Shown here piece after piece: positions 1 through 7,779 of a stretch of DNA of 64,000 nucleotides; the stretch's first letter is position 1; every line of letters starts with the position of its first letter. The DNA comes from Psychrobacillus vulpis (GTDB lineage: Bacteria > Bacillota > Bacilli > Bacillales_A > Planococcaceae). A program made the translations under genes and the position numbers. The notes beneath the pieces are model-generated. The model ran no database searches and was not told the DNA's origin. It was given only the letters and a program-made list of their open reading frames with translations. The stretch covers positions 294-64,293 of the forward strand of contig NZ_VDGI01000004.1 in assembly GCF_006861825.1 (NCBI RefSeq), given 5' to 3'.

Positions 1-240
1 AATACATTACTTATTATAACAATATCCGTATTCAAACGAAACTAAACAGCCAATCGCCGGTTCAATACCGTCAATTGGCTGCATAATATGGTGTTTTATT
101 CCTGTCTCAAAAAGGGTAGTCACTGCCGAAGGATATCAGGGTTTTGTCAATAAATGAAAAAATGGTTGATTATTATCACGAAATAGGGTATATTTATTAA
201 CTATTATTAATTAGGTAGTTTCTATTATAAATAAACAACT
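1..240. other. Non-coding left edge of window
   Basis: No convincing gene is visible here. An imperfect inverted repeat lies at 48-80 (AGCCAAT/ATTGGCT with an inner CGGT/ACCG) but has no T-run. The rest is AT-rich upstream sequence of the MFS unit. Confidence 0.4.
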
Positions 241-266
241 AGGCAATCTGAGTGAGATGCCTTTTT
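241..266 (+). terminator. Short hairpin with T-run upstream of MFS leader
   Basis: AGGCA-a-TCT pairs with AGATGCCT and is followed by TTTT. It may terminate an upstream transcript or act as an attenuator for the MFS unit. It lies before the leader peptide, so it does not have the usual leader-then-terminator order. Confidence 0.45.
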
Positions 267-302
267 ATATTGATAAATTTATAATTAAAGAGGGTGAATC
301 AA

Positions 303-362
303 TTGATTAAAGACATAAGGCAGTTGAAAAACGTTTCAGTGTTCCAGGCGCTTCTAAGTTAA
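303..362 (+). CDS. Putative 19-aa leader peptide of the MFS exporter
   Basis: A TTG-started frame reads MIKDIRQLKNVSVFQALLS and stops at 360-362. A strong ribosome-binding site (AGAGGGTGA, 289-297) sits five bases before the start. Its last codons form the left arm of a perfect 9-bp stem (349-357 with 369-377), and the right arm runs into the SD (GAGG, 377-380) of the MFS gene. This is the arrangement of erm/cat-type translational attenuation: a ribosome stalled on the leader would open the hairpin. The mechanism is inferred. I recognise no relative of the peptide itself. Confidence 0.5.
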   Translation: MIKDIRQLKNVSVFQALLS

Positions 363-380
363 AAAAATTTAGAAGCGAGG
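349..380 (+). promoter_or_regulatory. SD-proximal hairpin of the MFS gene
   Basis: CGCTTCTAA (349-357) pairs perfectly with TTAGAAGCG (369-377) across an 11-nt loop. The stem ends on the first base of the GAGG ribosome-binding site of the gene at 390 and overlaps the end of the leader frame at 303-362. Confidence 0.6.
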
Positions 381-389
381 AATCTTAAT

Positions 390-1556
390 ATGGACAATCA
401 AAAAATCTTTAGTAAATCATTTCTTTTTATATTTATCAGCAACTTTTTAGTTTTTATTGGGTTTGAAATGTTACTGCCTATTTTGCCAACTTATTTGTTA
501 AGTCTTAATGCTTCTACCATTCAGGTAGGTTTAGTGACAACGTTATTTACTATAGGCGCTGTACTAATCAGACCATTGGTAGGATACTATTTAATAGATA
601 ATCAACGGAAAAGTCTAGCAATTGTGGCCAGTGCAGTTTTAATGATTACTACAATCATCTATCCTTTGCTCAATATCGTATGGATGTTTCTATTGATACG
701 ATTTTTTCACGGCATTGCCTGGGGTGTATCAACAACAACCAATAGTACAATAGCAGTCGATATAATTCCTAAGACAAAGTTAGGAGAAGGAATGGGTTAT
801 TTCTCTATTTCAACAACTGTGGGGGCAATCATAGCACCGAGTTTAGGTATTTTTCTATATAACTCTTTTTCCTTTGACATTTTAATTTGGTCATCTGTAA
901 TACTTAGTCTATTGGCAGTCATAGCACTACAATTCGTACAATCACCTTCTCCTGTACAGAGAGAGAAACAACCATTTCGATTTTTTAACATGATTTTTGA
1001 GAAAGACGCATGGTTTCCAGCATTACTGGCGGTCATCACAACACTTGGTTTTGGAGCGATTATTACTTTCTTAGTTCTTTTCGGAAAAGAACAGGGATTA
1101 GAACACATTTTTTTATTCTTTCTTATCAATGCAACGGTAGCTACTTTATTACGCCCGTTTACAGGAAAATGGTATGACAAAAAAGGACCTTGGTCTATTA
1201 TCATTGTGTCAGCAATGTTGGGATTCTTATCACTTGTTATACTTTCTTATGCTACAAATGATCTCCATCTCATTATTGCAGCTATATTATTTGGGGTAGG
1301 TTATGGAACAGTTATGCCATGTTTACAAACATGGGCAGTTCAAAGTGTAAGTGAAGAAAAAAGTGGAGCAGCCAACGCAACCTTTTATTCCAGTTTTGAC
1401 GTTGGTATTGGGGTTAGCGCATTTGTACTAGGTATTTTAGCTGAATGGATTAGTTTAGAGATGATCTTTCGAGTTGTTAGTATAAGTTTTATTGTTGTTG
1501 CTGTTTTAGTCTATAAAGATTATTTAAATGAAAAGAAAAGATATAAACAAATATAA
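390..1556 (+). CDS. MFS family efflux transporter
   Basis: This 388-aa integral membrane protein has the length and hydrophobic pattern of a 12-helix major facilitator exporter (YfkF/YwoG-like). The loop after TM2 (RPLVGYYLIDNQRK, about residues 67-80) is a degenerate MFS motif A, and a second copy (RPFTGKWYDKKGP, about 257-269) opens the C-terminal half. The ATG follows GAGG with nine bases between. It is monocistronic, preceded by a putative leader peptide and hairpin and closed by a strong terminator. The leader arrangement suggests induction by a translation inhibitor, so drug export is plausible, but the substrate cannot be read from sequence. Confidence 0.85.
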   Translation: MDNQKIFSKSFLFIFISNFLVFIGFEMLLPILPTYLLSLNASTIQVGLVTTLFTIGAVLIRPLVGYYLIDNQRKSLAIVASAVLMITTIIYPLLNIVWMFLLIRFFHGIAWGVSTTTNSTIAVDIIPKTKLGEGMGYFSISTTVGAIIAPSLGIFLYNSFSFDILIWSSVILSLLAVIALQFVQSPSPVQREKQPFRFFNMIFEKDAWFPALLAVITTLGFGAIITFLVLFGKEQGLEHIFLFFLINATVATLLRPFTGKWYDKKGPWSIIIVSAMLGFLSLVILSYATNDLHLIIAAILFGVGYGTVMPCLQTWAVQSVSEEKSGAANATFYSSFDVGIGVSAFVLGILAEWISLEMIFRVVSISFIVVAVLVYKDYLNEKKRYKQI

Positions 1557-1561
1557 ATCGG

Positions 1562-1599
1562 ACAAATCCACTTCTTTATTAATAGAAGTGGATTTGTTT
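1562..1599 (+). terminator. Terminator after MFS gene
   Basis: A perfect 14-bp stem (1562-1575 with 1584-1597) lies just after the MFS stop codon and ends in GTTT. Confidence 0.8.
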
Positions 1600-1621
1600 G
1601 CAAAATGCTTCTCCATGAAAT

Positions 1622-1664
1622 ATGAAAACTCCCTATCCCAGTAAGGATAATTGGGAGTTTTCAT
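1622..1664. terminator. Long inverted repeat between convergent genes
   Basis: ATGAAAACTCCC (1622-1633) pairs with GGGAGTTTTCAT (1653-1664), with an inner TATCC/GGATA. It lies between the convergent MFS and permease genes and probably works as a terminator, mainly for the minus-strand permease. Confidence 0.6.
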
Positions 1665-1715
1665 ATTTTATAACGACTTTTCTATTTATCCAAATTGGTA
1701 CTAATTGTGGTTGTT

Positions 1716-3080
1716 TTATCTAGGATTCAATTGCTTAACCTTTGTTTTTCGCATCGAATAAATCACAACGAGCAGAACAAACCATACAGGCGTTACAAAT
1801 AAAGCAATACGAGTGTCTTCGGCAAGTGCTAACACGACAAGAACGAAAGCTAAAAATGCAAGGATTAAGTAATTTGAAAATGGATAGAGTGGTAGTTTAA
1901 ATTTGTTTACCTTCGCTAGATACGGTCTTGTTTTACGGTATTTTAAATGGCTAATAACCGTAATTCCCCAAATAAATATAAAACATACTGTAGAAACACT
2001 TGTAATAAGTGTAAATACACCTTCTGGCATTACATAATTCAACACAACCGCAACAAGAATGACAATAGTTGAGAAGAACAATGCATTAGAAGGTACTTTG
2101 TTGGAAGTTAATTTTGTAAATGGAACTGGTGCGTTCTCATCTTTTGCAAGCGTATAAACCATTCTGCTAGTACTAAAAATGGCACTGTTACATGCTGAAG
2201 CTGCGGATGTCAGAACAACGAAGTTGACAATCCCTGCTGCTGCAGCAATTCCAACTGCAACGAATACTTGAACAAATGGGCTTGCTAATGGATTGATTGC
2301 ACTCCAAGGATAAATGCTCATAATGACAACAAGTGCACCGATATAGAATATTAAAATTCGGATTGGAATGTTATTTATAGCTTTCGGAATAACTTTTTCA
2401 GGATTTTCCGTTTCTCCTGCAGTCAGACCGACAAGTTCAATACCGACAAACGCAAAAACAACCATTTGGAATGATAGAATAAAGCCATGCATACCATTAG
2501 GAAACATTCCACCGTGACTCCATAAATTAGAGAAGCTCGATGCCCCAGCATCAGTGGAAAAGCCTTTAATTATCATGAAAATACCGATTACAATTAATGC
2601 TAATATTGCGATAACTTTGATTAAGGCAAACCAGAATTCCATTTCACCAAAGAGTTTAACAGTTGCAAGATTCATAATGAGCAATATGACTAGTGCGATT
2701 AAGCCTGGCATCCACTGTGGTACTTCAGGTAACCAATATTGTGTATAGAGACCAACTGCCGTTAAGTCTGCCATTGCGATTGATATCCAGCAAAACCAGT
2801 ACGTCCAGCCAGTAATAAATGCAGCCATATTTCCTAAATAGTCTTGGACAAAGTCTACGAACGAATGATAATTCAAATTACTTAGCAGAAGTTCACCAAG
2901 TGCGCGCATAATTAAAAAGCAAACGATACCTGTTATCAAATATGCGAATAGAATGGATGGTCCAGCAAGATGAATAGATTTACCTGCTCCAAGAAATAAT
3001 CCAGTTCCTATTGCCCCACCAATTGCTATTAACTGCACATGTCTGTTTTTAAGACCTCTAGATAATTGTTGTTCTTGCAT
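1716..3080 (-). CDS. cycA: CycA-like amino acid permease (APC superfamily)
   Basis: This 454-aa proton-coupled amino acid permease has the D-serine/D-alanine/glycine transporter signature. The N-terminus reads LKNRHVQLIAIGGAIGTGLF (residues 10-29), followed by GPSILFAYLITG, MRALGELLL and GWTYWFCW blocks, and LATVKLFGEMEFW at about 138-150. These match CycA of enterics and YtnA of Bacillus closely. About 12 membrane helices and the family's normal length are present. The ATG is preceded by AGAGAGGAAG. It is monocistronic. Assignment to the CycA group is secure; exact substrates (D-Ala, D-Ser, Gly or others) are not. Confidence 0.88.
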   Translation of the reverse strand: MQEQQLSRGLKNRHVQLIAIGGAIGTGLFLGAGKSIHLAGPSILFAYLITGIVCFLIMRALGELLLSNLNYHSFVDFVQDYLGNMAAFITGWTYWFCWISIAMADLTAVGLYTQYWLPEVPQWMPGLIALVILLIMNLATVKLFGEMEFWFALIKVIAILALIVIGIFMIIKGFSTDAGASSFSNLWSHGGMFPNGMHGFILSFQMVVFAFVGIELVGLTAGETENPEKVIPKAINNIPIRILIFYIGALVVIMSIYPWSAINPLASPFVQVFVAVGIAAAAGIVNFVVLTSAASACNSAIFSTSRMVYTLAKDENAPVPFTKLTSNKVPSNALFFSTIVILVAVVLNYVMPEGVFTLITSVSTVCFIFIWGITVISHLKYRKTRPYLAKVNKFKLPLYPFSNYLILAFLAFVLVVLALAEDTRIALFVTPVWFVLLVVIYSMRKTKVKQLNPR

Positions 3081-3301
3081 ACAATCTTCCTCTCTGCTCT
3101 TCTAAGATGCTCAATGAATAAATTATGAGATGACAATTGCGAATTAAGATGAATAACTAGTATCCAAATAAAAGTCTAGCATATAATTCACAAATTCGAC
3201 AATGGTCAAAATCTTACAATTTAGAAAATGGTAAATACTCAATATGGTATAACATTTCTTTCTTTCCTGCATTTAAATATATATAACCGGATTGTCTAAA
3301 A

Positions 3302-3347
3302 ACAAAAAAGTAGAGTGCGGGAACTTCAATCATTCCCACACTCTACT
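3302..3347 (-). terminator. Terminator of pentapeptide-repeat gene
   Basis: A 15-bp stem with one mismatch (3309-3323 with 3333-3347) is followed on the minus strand by a T-rich run. The same hairpin type follows the related repeat at 62.7-63.2 kb. Confidence 0.75.
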
Positions 3348-3363
3348 CTATTTTTTCATTATT

Positions 3364-3431
3364 AGAAAATCGTTCAAAAAGTTGATACTCCTAACCCACC
3401 CAGGGAAAAGGAGCCGTTTAAACGATTTTCT
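3364..3431 (-). repeat. Short copy of the AGAAAATCGTT repeat
   Basis: Perfect 11-bp ends AGAAAATCGTT (3364-3374) and AACGATTTTCT (3421-3431) enclose 46 bp. On the minus strand the start (AGAAAATCGTT..AACGGCTCC.TTTTCC) and the sequence after the far end (ATGAAAAA.TAGAGTG, then a hairpin and GTTTTTAGACA) resemble those of the larger repeat at 62674-63206. The GC-rich core is mostly missing here. Confidence 0.65.
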
Positions 3432-3460
3432 TACTTATTCGACGGTCTCATTTAAGTTGT

Positions 3461-4332
3461 TTAGTTAGTTGACCAATGTGCAGGGTGAGAAAGTAAGTGC
3501 GGCAATTTTGTCCTTATGTCCCCTCTTGCCGAGTTAACCTGAATTTGTGTAAGAAAGATACTCCCGGTGAAATCTGCTCCTCTAATATCAGCATCTCGTA
3601 AATCAGCACCTATAAAGTCAGCATCTCTCAAGTCGGCATTTTGGAGATTAGTAGCAATAAGATATGCACCTCTTAAGTTTACCCCTCTTAGATTAGCTCC
3701 TCTTAAATTTACACCGATAAGATCTGCTCCTCGGCGGTCAAGTTTCAACTTTTTACTGGAATTCGTATTCTTATGTAGTGCTTCCTTCCGTACTAGTTCA
3801 CTTGTTTGTACTAACAATGAATTAATAGAAGCTCGGTGAGAATGAATGTCTAGTCGCAGGATTTCATCAGGACTAAGTTCAGTCAGATGAGCAGTTTCGT
3901 CTAATGCCAATTTAAGCTCTCGGTGAATAGGAATACACGCTTTTAACTCAAGTGCTTCAGCCAAATACGATTGCATCTCATGAAGTTGCTGCATAATTGG
4001 GAACACATCGAACATTTTTTTGCTGTTTCTGGGTTATCTCGCCAATCGACGCCATTAAAAGTATATTGAGAAACCTTTTGACCTGCTCCAAAGCAATCAA
4101 AAACAGTACAACCTTTGAAACCATTCTGACTGAGGTTTTTATGAATGCCACATCGAAAGTCTGATTGAAGATTCTTACATGGCTTTCCGCTATCTTTATT
4201 GATTGTAAAATCAGAGGAAGCTACAAAGGTTAATGCTACACAACATAAGCCAAAACAATTTTCACAATCAGCGCGCAATATACTTTGACGTAAATTGCTT
4301 TTTGGATTAGGGTAGTCGATATTCTCTAACAA
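3461..4332 (-). pseudogene. Pentapeptide-repeat protein gene, frameshifted at an A7 tract
   Basis: Two overlapping minus-strand frames form one gene. The N-terminal part (stop at 3943) has the cysteine-rich block CENCFGLCC and ends in-frame at ..NPETAKK. The C-terminal part (3461-4015) begins MFDVFPIMQQLHE and carries about ten A(N/D)Lxx pentapeptide repeats (for example GANLRGVNLRGAYLIATNL). As I recall them, family members read through ..ETAKKMFDVF.. as one protein of about 280 aa. Here GCA is followed by A7 then TG, one A short of the open frame. It may be a true mutation, A-tract slippage or a sequencing error. The site is also a perfect A-AAA-AAA -1 slippery heptamer. Start: TTG at 4332 after AAAGAGGGGG; the TTG at 4353 has no SD. 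Confidence 0.75.
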
Positions 4333-4484
4333 TACGTGCACCCCCTCTTTCAAAATCAGTATTTTATATTAATAACATGATTTTTTCCATATTTTTTTGA
4401 AAAAATTTTACTTCCAATATCCCTTATAAAACCAATAAATAAGGCAATACTTTGTATATGATATTGAAGTGGAGGAAACACAAT

Positions 4485-6155
4485 TTGAATACATCAGATC
4501 ATACACTATCCATTTTCGCTCTTGGCGGTGTAAATGAAATCGGCAAGAATATGTACGTTATACAATCCTCAGATGATATTGTTGTAATCGACTGCGGAGC
4601 AAAGTTTCCTGATGAGAGTCTTTTAGGAATTGATTTAATTATTCAAGATATTTCTTTCTTAAAAGAAAACAAGGACAAAATTCGAGCATTGATTGTTACC
4701 CATGGGCACGAGGACCATATTGGAGGTATTCCCTATCTCTTAAAACAATTGAATATGCCAGTCTATGCCACCAATCTAACACTTGGTCTAATCGAATTAA
4801 AATTGAAAGAACACGGCCTACTTAGACAAACAAAGCTGTTATTAATTGATGAGGAGTCTATAGTACGGCTAGGTACAATTAGGACAACTTTTTTTAGAAC
4901 GAGTCATAGTATTCCTGATTGTTTAGGAATAGCATTTCATACACCACAAGGTACGATTGTACACACTGGCGATTTTAAATTTGATTTTACGCCTGTTGAC
5001 AATCAATCTCCAGACATTCATAAAATGGCGGAACTTGGTCAACAAGGTGTACTACTACTTTTATCAGAAAGTACGAACGCAGAAAGACCTGGTTCTACCC
5101 CATCCGAACGACTTGTAGGAGATCATATTGTGGATGCATTTCGTGATGCGCCTAGGAAAGTATTTATTTCAACATTTGCTTCTAACGTTCATCGTGTACA
5201 GCAAGTTGTGAATGCAGCTATAAAGACAAATAGAAAACTTGCTTTAGTTGGTCGTAGTATGGTTAATGTAGTATCTGTAGCGATAGAGCGTGGTTACTTA
5301 GAAGTACCAGAAGGCATGTTAATAGAATCTAGAGAAGTAAGTGCGATGGATCCAGAAAAAGTAGCAATTCTATGTACTGGAAGTCAGGGAGAGCCGATGG
5401 CCGCATTATCACGTCTATCGAGTTCAAATTTTCGTGATATTGAAGTTCTCCCCGAAGATACAGTTATCCTAGCTGCAAGTCCAATTCCTGGGAACGAGCG
5501 GAGTGTTTCACGCATAATCGATAATTTATTTCTGTTAGGTGCTAGGGTGATATACGGATCTGGTACTGTTACGGGAATGCATGTTTCTGGACATGCTTGC
5601 CAGGAAGAGTTAAAACTTATGCTTACTCTAATGAAACCTAAATACTTTATCCCTATTCACGGAGAATATAGAATGCTCCATCAACATCGAATATTAGCCG
5701 AATCAGTCGGGGTAAAATCAAATAACATTTTCATTGTAAATAATGGTGATGTTGTAGATATTGTCGATGGAAAAGCTGTTCAAACACGCAGTGTCGATTC
5801 AGGGAATATTTTTGTAGACGGCTTCGGTATAGGTGATGTTGGAAATATAATATTACGAGATCGGAAACTCCTTTCAGAGGATGGTATGCTTGTCATTGTG
5901 ACGACAATTAGTAAATCGCAAGGTAAGATTATTTCTGGACCAGATACTATTTCACGTGGATTTATTTATGGTCCGGAATCAGAAGAACTAATAAAAGAAG
6001 TAAATGAGTCAGTTCGAGCAACCATTAACAAAACGAGGGATTTCAATAGAAACCAGCGAGAGTTAAAACAAAATATTAAAAAATCTATTGAAAAACTATT
6101 ATACAGTCGAACAAAAAGAAGACCGATGATACTACCAATCATTATCGACATTTAA
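4485..6155 (+). CDS. Ribonuclease J family protein (RnjA paralogue)
   Basis: This is a metallo-beta-lactamase/beta-CASP exo- and endoribonuclease for 5'-end-dependent RNA decay in the cytoplasm. With the TTG at 4485 (GTGGAGG eight bases upstream) it is 556 aa, the length of B. subtilis RNase J1. The start extended to 4452 lacks an SD. The zinc motif HGHEDH lies near residues 73-78, followed by HTGDFKFDFTP, the beta-CASP block CTGSQGEPMAALSRL and IPIHGEYRM. It ends RRPMILPIIIDI, as J1 does. It sits alone with a small Fe-S protein rather than among usual rnjA/rnjB neighbours, so it may be an additional paralogue. SGHACQEE replaces the usual SGHGGQEE. Confidence 0.9.
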   Translation: MNTSDHTLSIFALGGVNEIGKNMYVIQSSDDIVVIDCGAKFPDESLLGIDLIIQDISFLKENKDKIRALIVTHGHEDHIGGIPYLLKQLNMPVYATNLTLGLIELKLKEHGLLRQTKLLLIDEESIVRLGTIRTTFFRTSHSIPDCLGIAFHTPQGTIVHTGDFKFDFTPVDNQSPDIHKMAELGQQGVLLLLSESTNAERPGSTPSERLVGDHIVDAFRDAPRKVFISTFASNVHRVQQVVNAAIKTNRKLALVGRSMVNVVSVAIERGYLEVPEGMLIESREVSAMDPEKVAILCTGSQGEPMAALSRLSSSNFRDIEVLPEDTVILAASPIPGNERSVSRIIDNLFLLGARVIYGSGTVTGMHVSGHACQEELKLMLTLMKPKYFIPIHGEYRMLHQHRILAESVGVKSNNIFIVNNGDVVDIVDGKAVQTRSVDSGNIFVDGFGIGDVGNIILRDRKLLSEDGMLVIVTTISKSQGKIISGPDTISRGFIYGPESEELIKEVNESVRATINKTRDFNRNQRELKQNIKKSIEKLLYSRTKRRPMILPIIIDI

Positions 6156-6173
6156 AAGCACTGGAGATTAAAT

Positions 6174-6425
6174 ATGCATGAGGAAAATGAAAAGGATCTT
6201 ATCAAAGCTGGATACAAAAAATATAAAAGCGAAGAGATAGATGTTTTTTTTCACGCAGGAAAATGTACGCATGCAGCTAACTGTATTAAATATTTACCTT
6301 CAACGTTTAACATGAATCGAAAACCATGGGTCGAACCAAGCGCATCACTGCATGAAGATGTAAAAAGAGTCATTGCAACATGTCCAAGTAATGCGTTACA
6401 TTTTATAGAACATAAAAGCTTTTAA
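6174..6425 (+). CDS. YjdI-like (4Fe-4S) mono-cluster protein
   Basis: This 83-aa protein of the Fer4_19/YjdI family has KCTHAANCIKYLP (residues 29-41) and CPSNAL near the C-terminus; these cysteines fit a single Fe-S cluster. It starts 18 bases after the RNase J stop, so the two are probably co-transcribed, and a terminator follows. Family members often occur with N-acetyltransferases and their biochemical role is not established. Whether the cluster has anything to do with RNase J is unknown. Confidence 0.8.
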   Translation: MHEENEKDLIKAGYKKYKSEEIDVFFHAGKCTHAANCIKYLPSTFNMNRKPWVEPSASLHEDVKRVIATCPSNALHFIEHKSF

Positions 6426-6443
6426 TCAAAATACTCAATCACG

Positions 6444-6492
6444 AAATGCCGTTTAATCTGAAGTGTTCCTTCTTCTCTAACGGCATTTTTAT
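6444..6492 (+). terminator. Terminator after RNase J / Fe-S unit
   Basis: AAATGCCGTT (6444-6453) pairs with AACGGCATTT (6479-6488) and is followed by T residues. Confidence 0.7.
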
Positions 6493-6530
6493 ATTTAGTA
6501 CACTCTTCCGACTATCGGAGCAGCATATTT

Positions 6531-6567
6531 AAAAAGCTGATCGGTAAATACACCAATCAGCTTTTTC
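6531..6567. terminator. Bidirectional terminator, serves the DMT gene
   Basis: AAAAAGCTGAT (6531-6541) pairs with ATCAGCTTTTT (6556-6566), with T-runs on both strands. It sits just downstream of the minus-strand exporter stop codon. Confidence 0.8.
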
Positions 6568-6574
6568 TTATTGC

Positions 6575-7444
6575 TTACTCTTCTCGAATGACTAATAATA
6601 CACCCATAAAAATTAGTATTGTACCAATCCAAAAAGACAAGCCAATTTGTTCTCCTAGTAATAACCATCCTAAAAATGTACCGACTATAGGTTGGAAAAA
6701 GAAAAATAATCCTCCACTTGAAGCATTCAGCATTTGCAGTCCACGGTTCCACAGTAAAAAACCGCATGCTGTGGAAATAACTCCTAAGTATACAAGACCA
6801 CCCCAAATGGATGGATTCATCATGGAAACAAAATCTAATTCAGGAAGACGACTAAATGTAAATGGCGTAAGTACCAAAATTGCCACCAGAATAGCATAGC
6901 TTGTTATAACAATTTGTGAATAATGCCCAGGTACTCTTTTAATAATAACTGACATAAGTGCCCAAGTTAGTGCTGCGGTAAGCAGTGATATGCCACCAAG
7001 TTGTGATGAATCTATATGGGCGCTTCCAACAATAACACATACACCAGTTGTTGCAAAAATAATAGAAATAGCTTTTTTAATTGTAATTCTTTCTTTTAAA
7101 ATGATACGCGCAAATATTACCATAAATGCAGGAGTTGTTGAAGTAATAATGGCCCCCATTTGGGCTGTAGATAGCATAGTACCTACTTCTTGGGTTACGA
7201 TTGAAATTGTATTTCCAACTAGCCCTATTACAAAGATTAATAACCAGTCTTGTTTCTCGATCCGCCAAGATTGTTTTGTTACAATACCAATAATTAGTAA
7301 TGTAAAAAATGCAATTACATAACGAATCCATACTAATTCTAACGGCGGAACAACGTCAACTACAACTTTTACAACAACATACATCCCTCCCCAAATACTA
7401 GCAGCAATTGATAAATATAATGAACCTAATAAAGTGTTTTTCAT
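6575..7444 (-). CDS. DMT superfamily (EamA) transporter
   Basis: This 289-aa protein has two EamA repeats of about five helices each. The first starts LYLSIAASIWGGMYVVVK (about residues 9-26) and the second LLTAALTWALMSVIIKR (about 153-169); GWLLLGEQI lies near residue 260. Length and topology are standard for drug/metabolite exporters. The ATG follows ACGGAGGG with six bases between. The 120 bp in front contain a leader peptide frame and two mutually exclusive hairpins, so translation is probably conditional. The substrate is unknown. Confidence 0.85.
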   Translation of the reverse strand: MKNTLLGSLYLSIAASIWGGMYVVVKVVVDVVPPLELVWIRYVIAFFTLLIIGIVTKQSWRIEKQDWLLIFVIGLVGNTISIVTQEVGTMLSTAQMGAIITSTTPAFMVIFARIILKERITIKKAISIIFATTGVCVIVGSAHIDSSQLGGISLLTAALTWALMSVIIKRVPGHYSQIVITSYAILVAILVLTPFTFSRLPELDFVSMMNPSIWGGLVYLGVISTACGFLLWNRGLQMLNASSGGLFFFFQPIVGTFLGWLLLGEQIGLSFWIGTILIFMGVLLVIREE

Positions 7445-7450
7445 TTAGTA

Positions 7451-7515
7451 CCCTCCGTTTTCTCTAGACAGTTCCTGTCCCTAACGGAGATGTAGTTTAC
7501 TCTACCGTTAAGGGA
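7451..7515 (-). promoter_or_regulatory. Alternative hairpins in the DMT leader
   Basis: On the minus strand, CCCTTAACGGTAG (7514-7502) can pair with CTAC..CCGTTAGGG (7494-7479). Alternatively the same CCGTT (7487-7483) can pair with AACGG (7459-7455) around a GACAG/CTGTC stem. The second hairpin includes the first bases of the SD (ACGGAGGG, 7458-7451). The two folds exclude each other. Confidence 0.5.
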
Positions 7516-7561
7516 GAATCACTACAGGTACATCATTTTCAAATAGAGGTGACCACATCAT
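7508..7561 (-). CDS. Putative 17-aa leader peptide of the DMT exporter
   Basis: The frame MMWSPLFENDVPVVILP has a good SD (AAAAGGGAG, 7579-7571) nine bases upstream and a TAA stop. Its stop codon lies inside the left arm of the first regulatory hairpin, so ribosome position on this frame would decide which structure forms before the exporter SD. No homologue is recognised. The coding call rests on the SD, the position and the overlap with the hairpin. Confidence 0.5.
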   Translation of the reverse strand: MMWSPLFENDVPVVILP

Positions 7562-7747
7562 CAGTTTCAACTCCCTTTTAAAACTTTTATTCTATCATAC
7601 AATATTCTAGTTCAGCATACAAAATGATTCATGTGAGACAGCACAAAATTCTTACTACGTGTTTTTTGTTATCATTCAGATCCCTCATAAATTCTCTGAA
7701 AATTATTGTTTTTTTTATTCACTCGTGTAAAATAAAACCATAAATTG

Positions 7748-7775
7748 TATAATACAAGTCCAAATAAAGGGAGAA
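7748..7775 (+). promoter_or_regulatory. -10 box and SD of tandem GNAT gene
   Basis: A perfect TATAAT lies at 7748-7753 and an AAAGGGAGAA ribosome-binding site follows before the ATG at 7780. No good -35 box is seen. Confidence 0.5.
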
Positions 7776-7779
7776 ATTC

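Larger units (their letters stand above)
3081..3460. other. Intergenic region with terminator and short repeat copy
   Basis: This contains the upstream region of the minus-strand permease, the terminator at 3309-3347 and the 68-bp repeat at 3364-3431. No further gene is visible. Confidence 0.6.

Noticed and set aside
48-80. Inverted repeat at the window start as a terminator
   Set aside because: The stem is short with a long loop and no T-run; left as an unexplained repeat.
7445-7560. Known riboswitch (guanidine, THF, TPP, preQ1) before the DMT gene
   Set aside because: None of the conserved cores I know are present; the leader-peptide explanation fits better.
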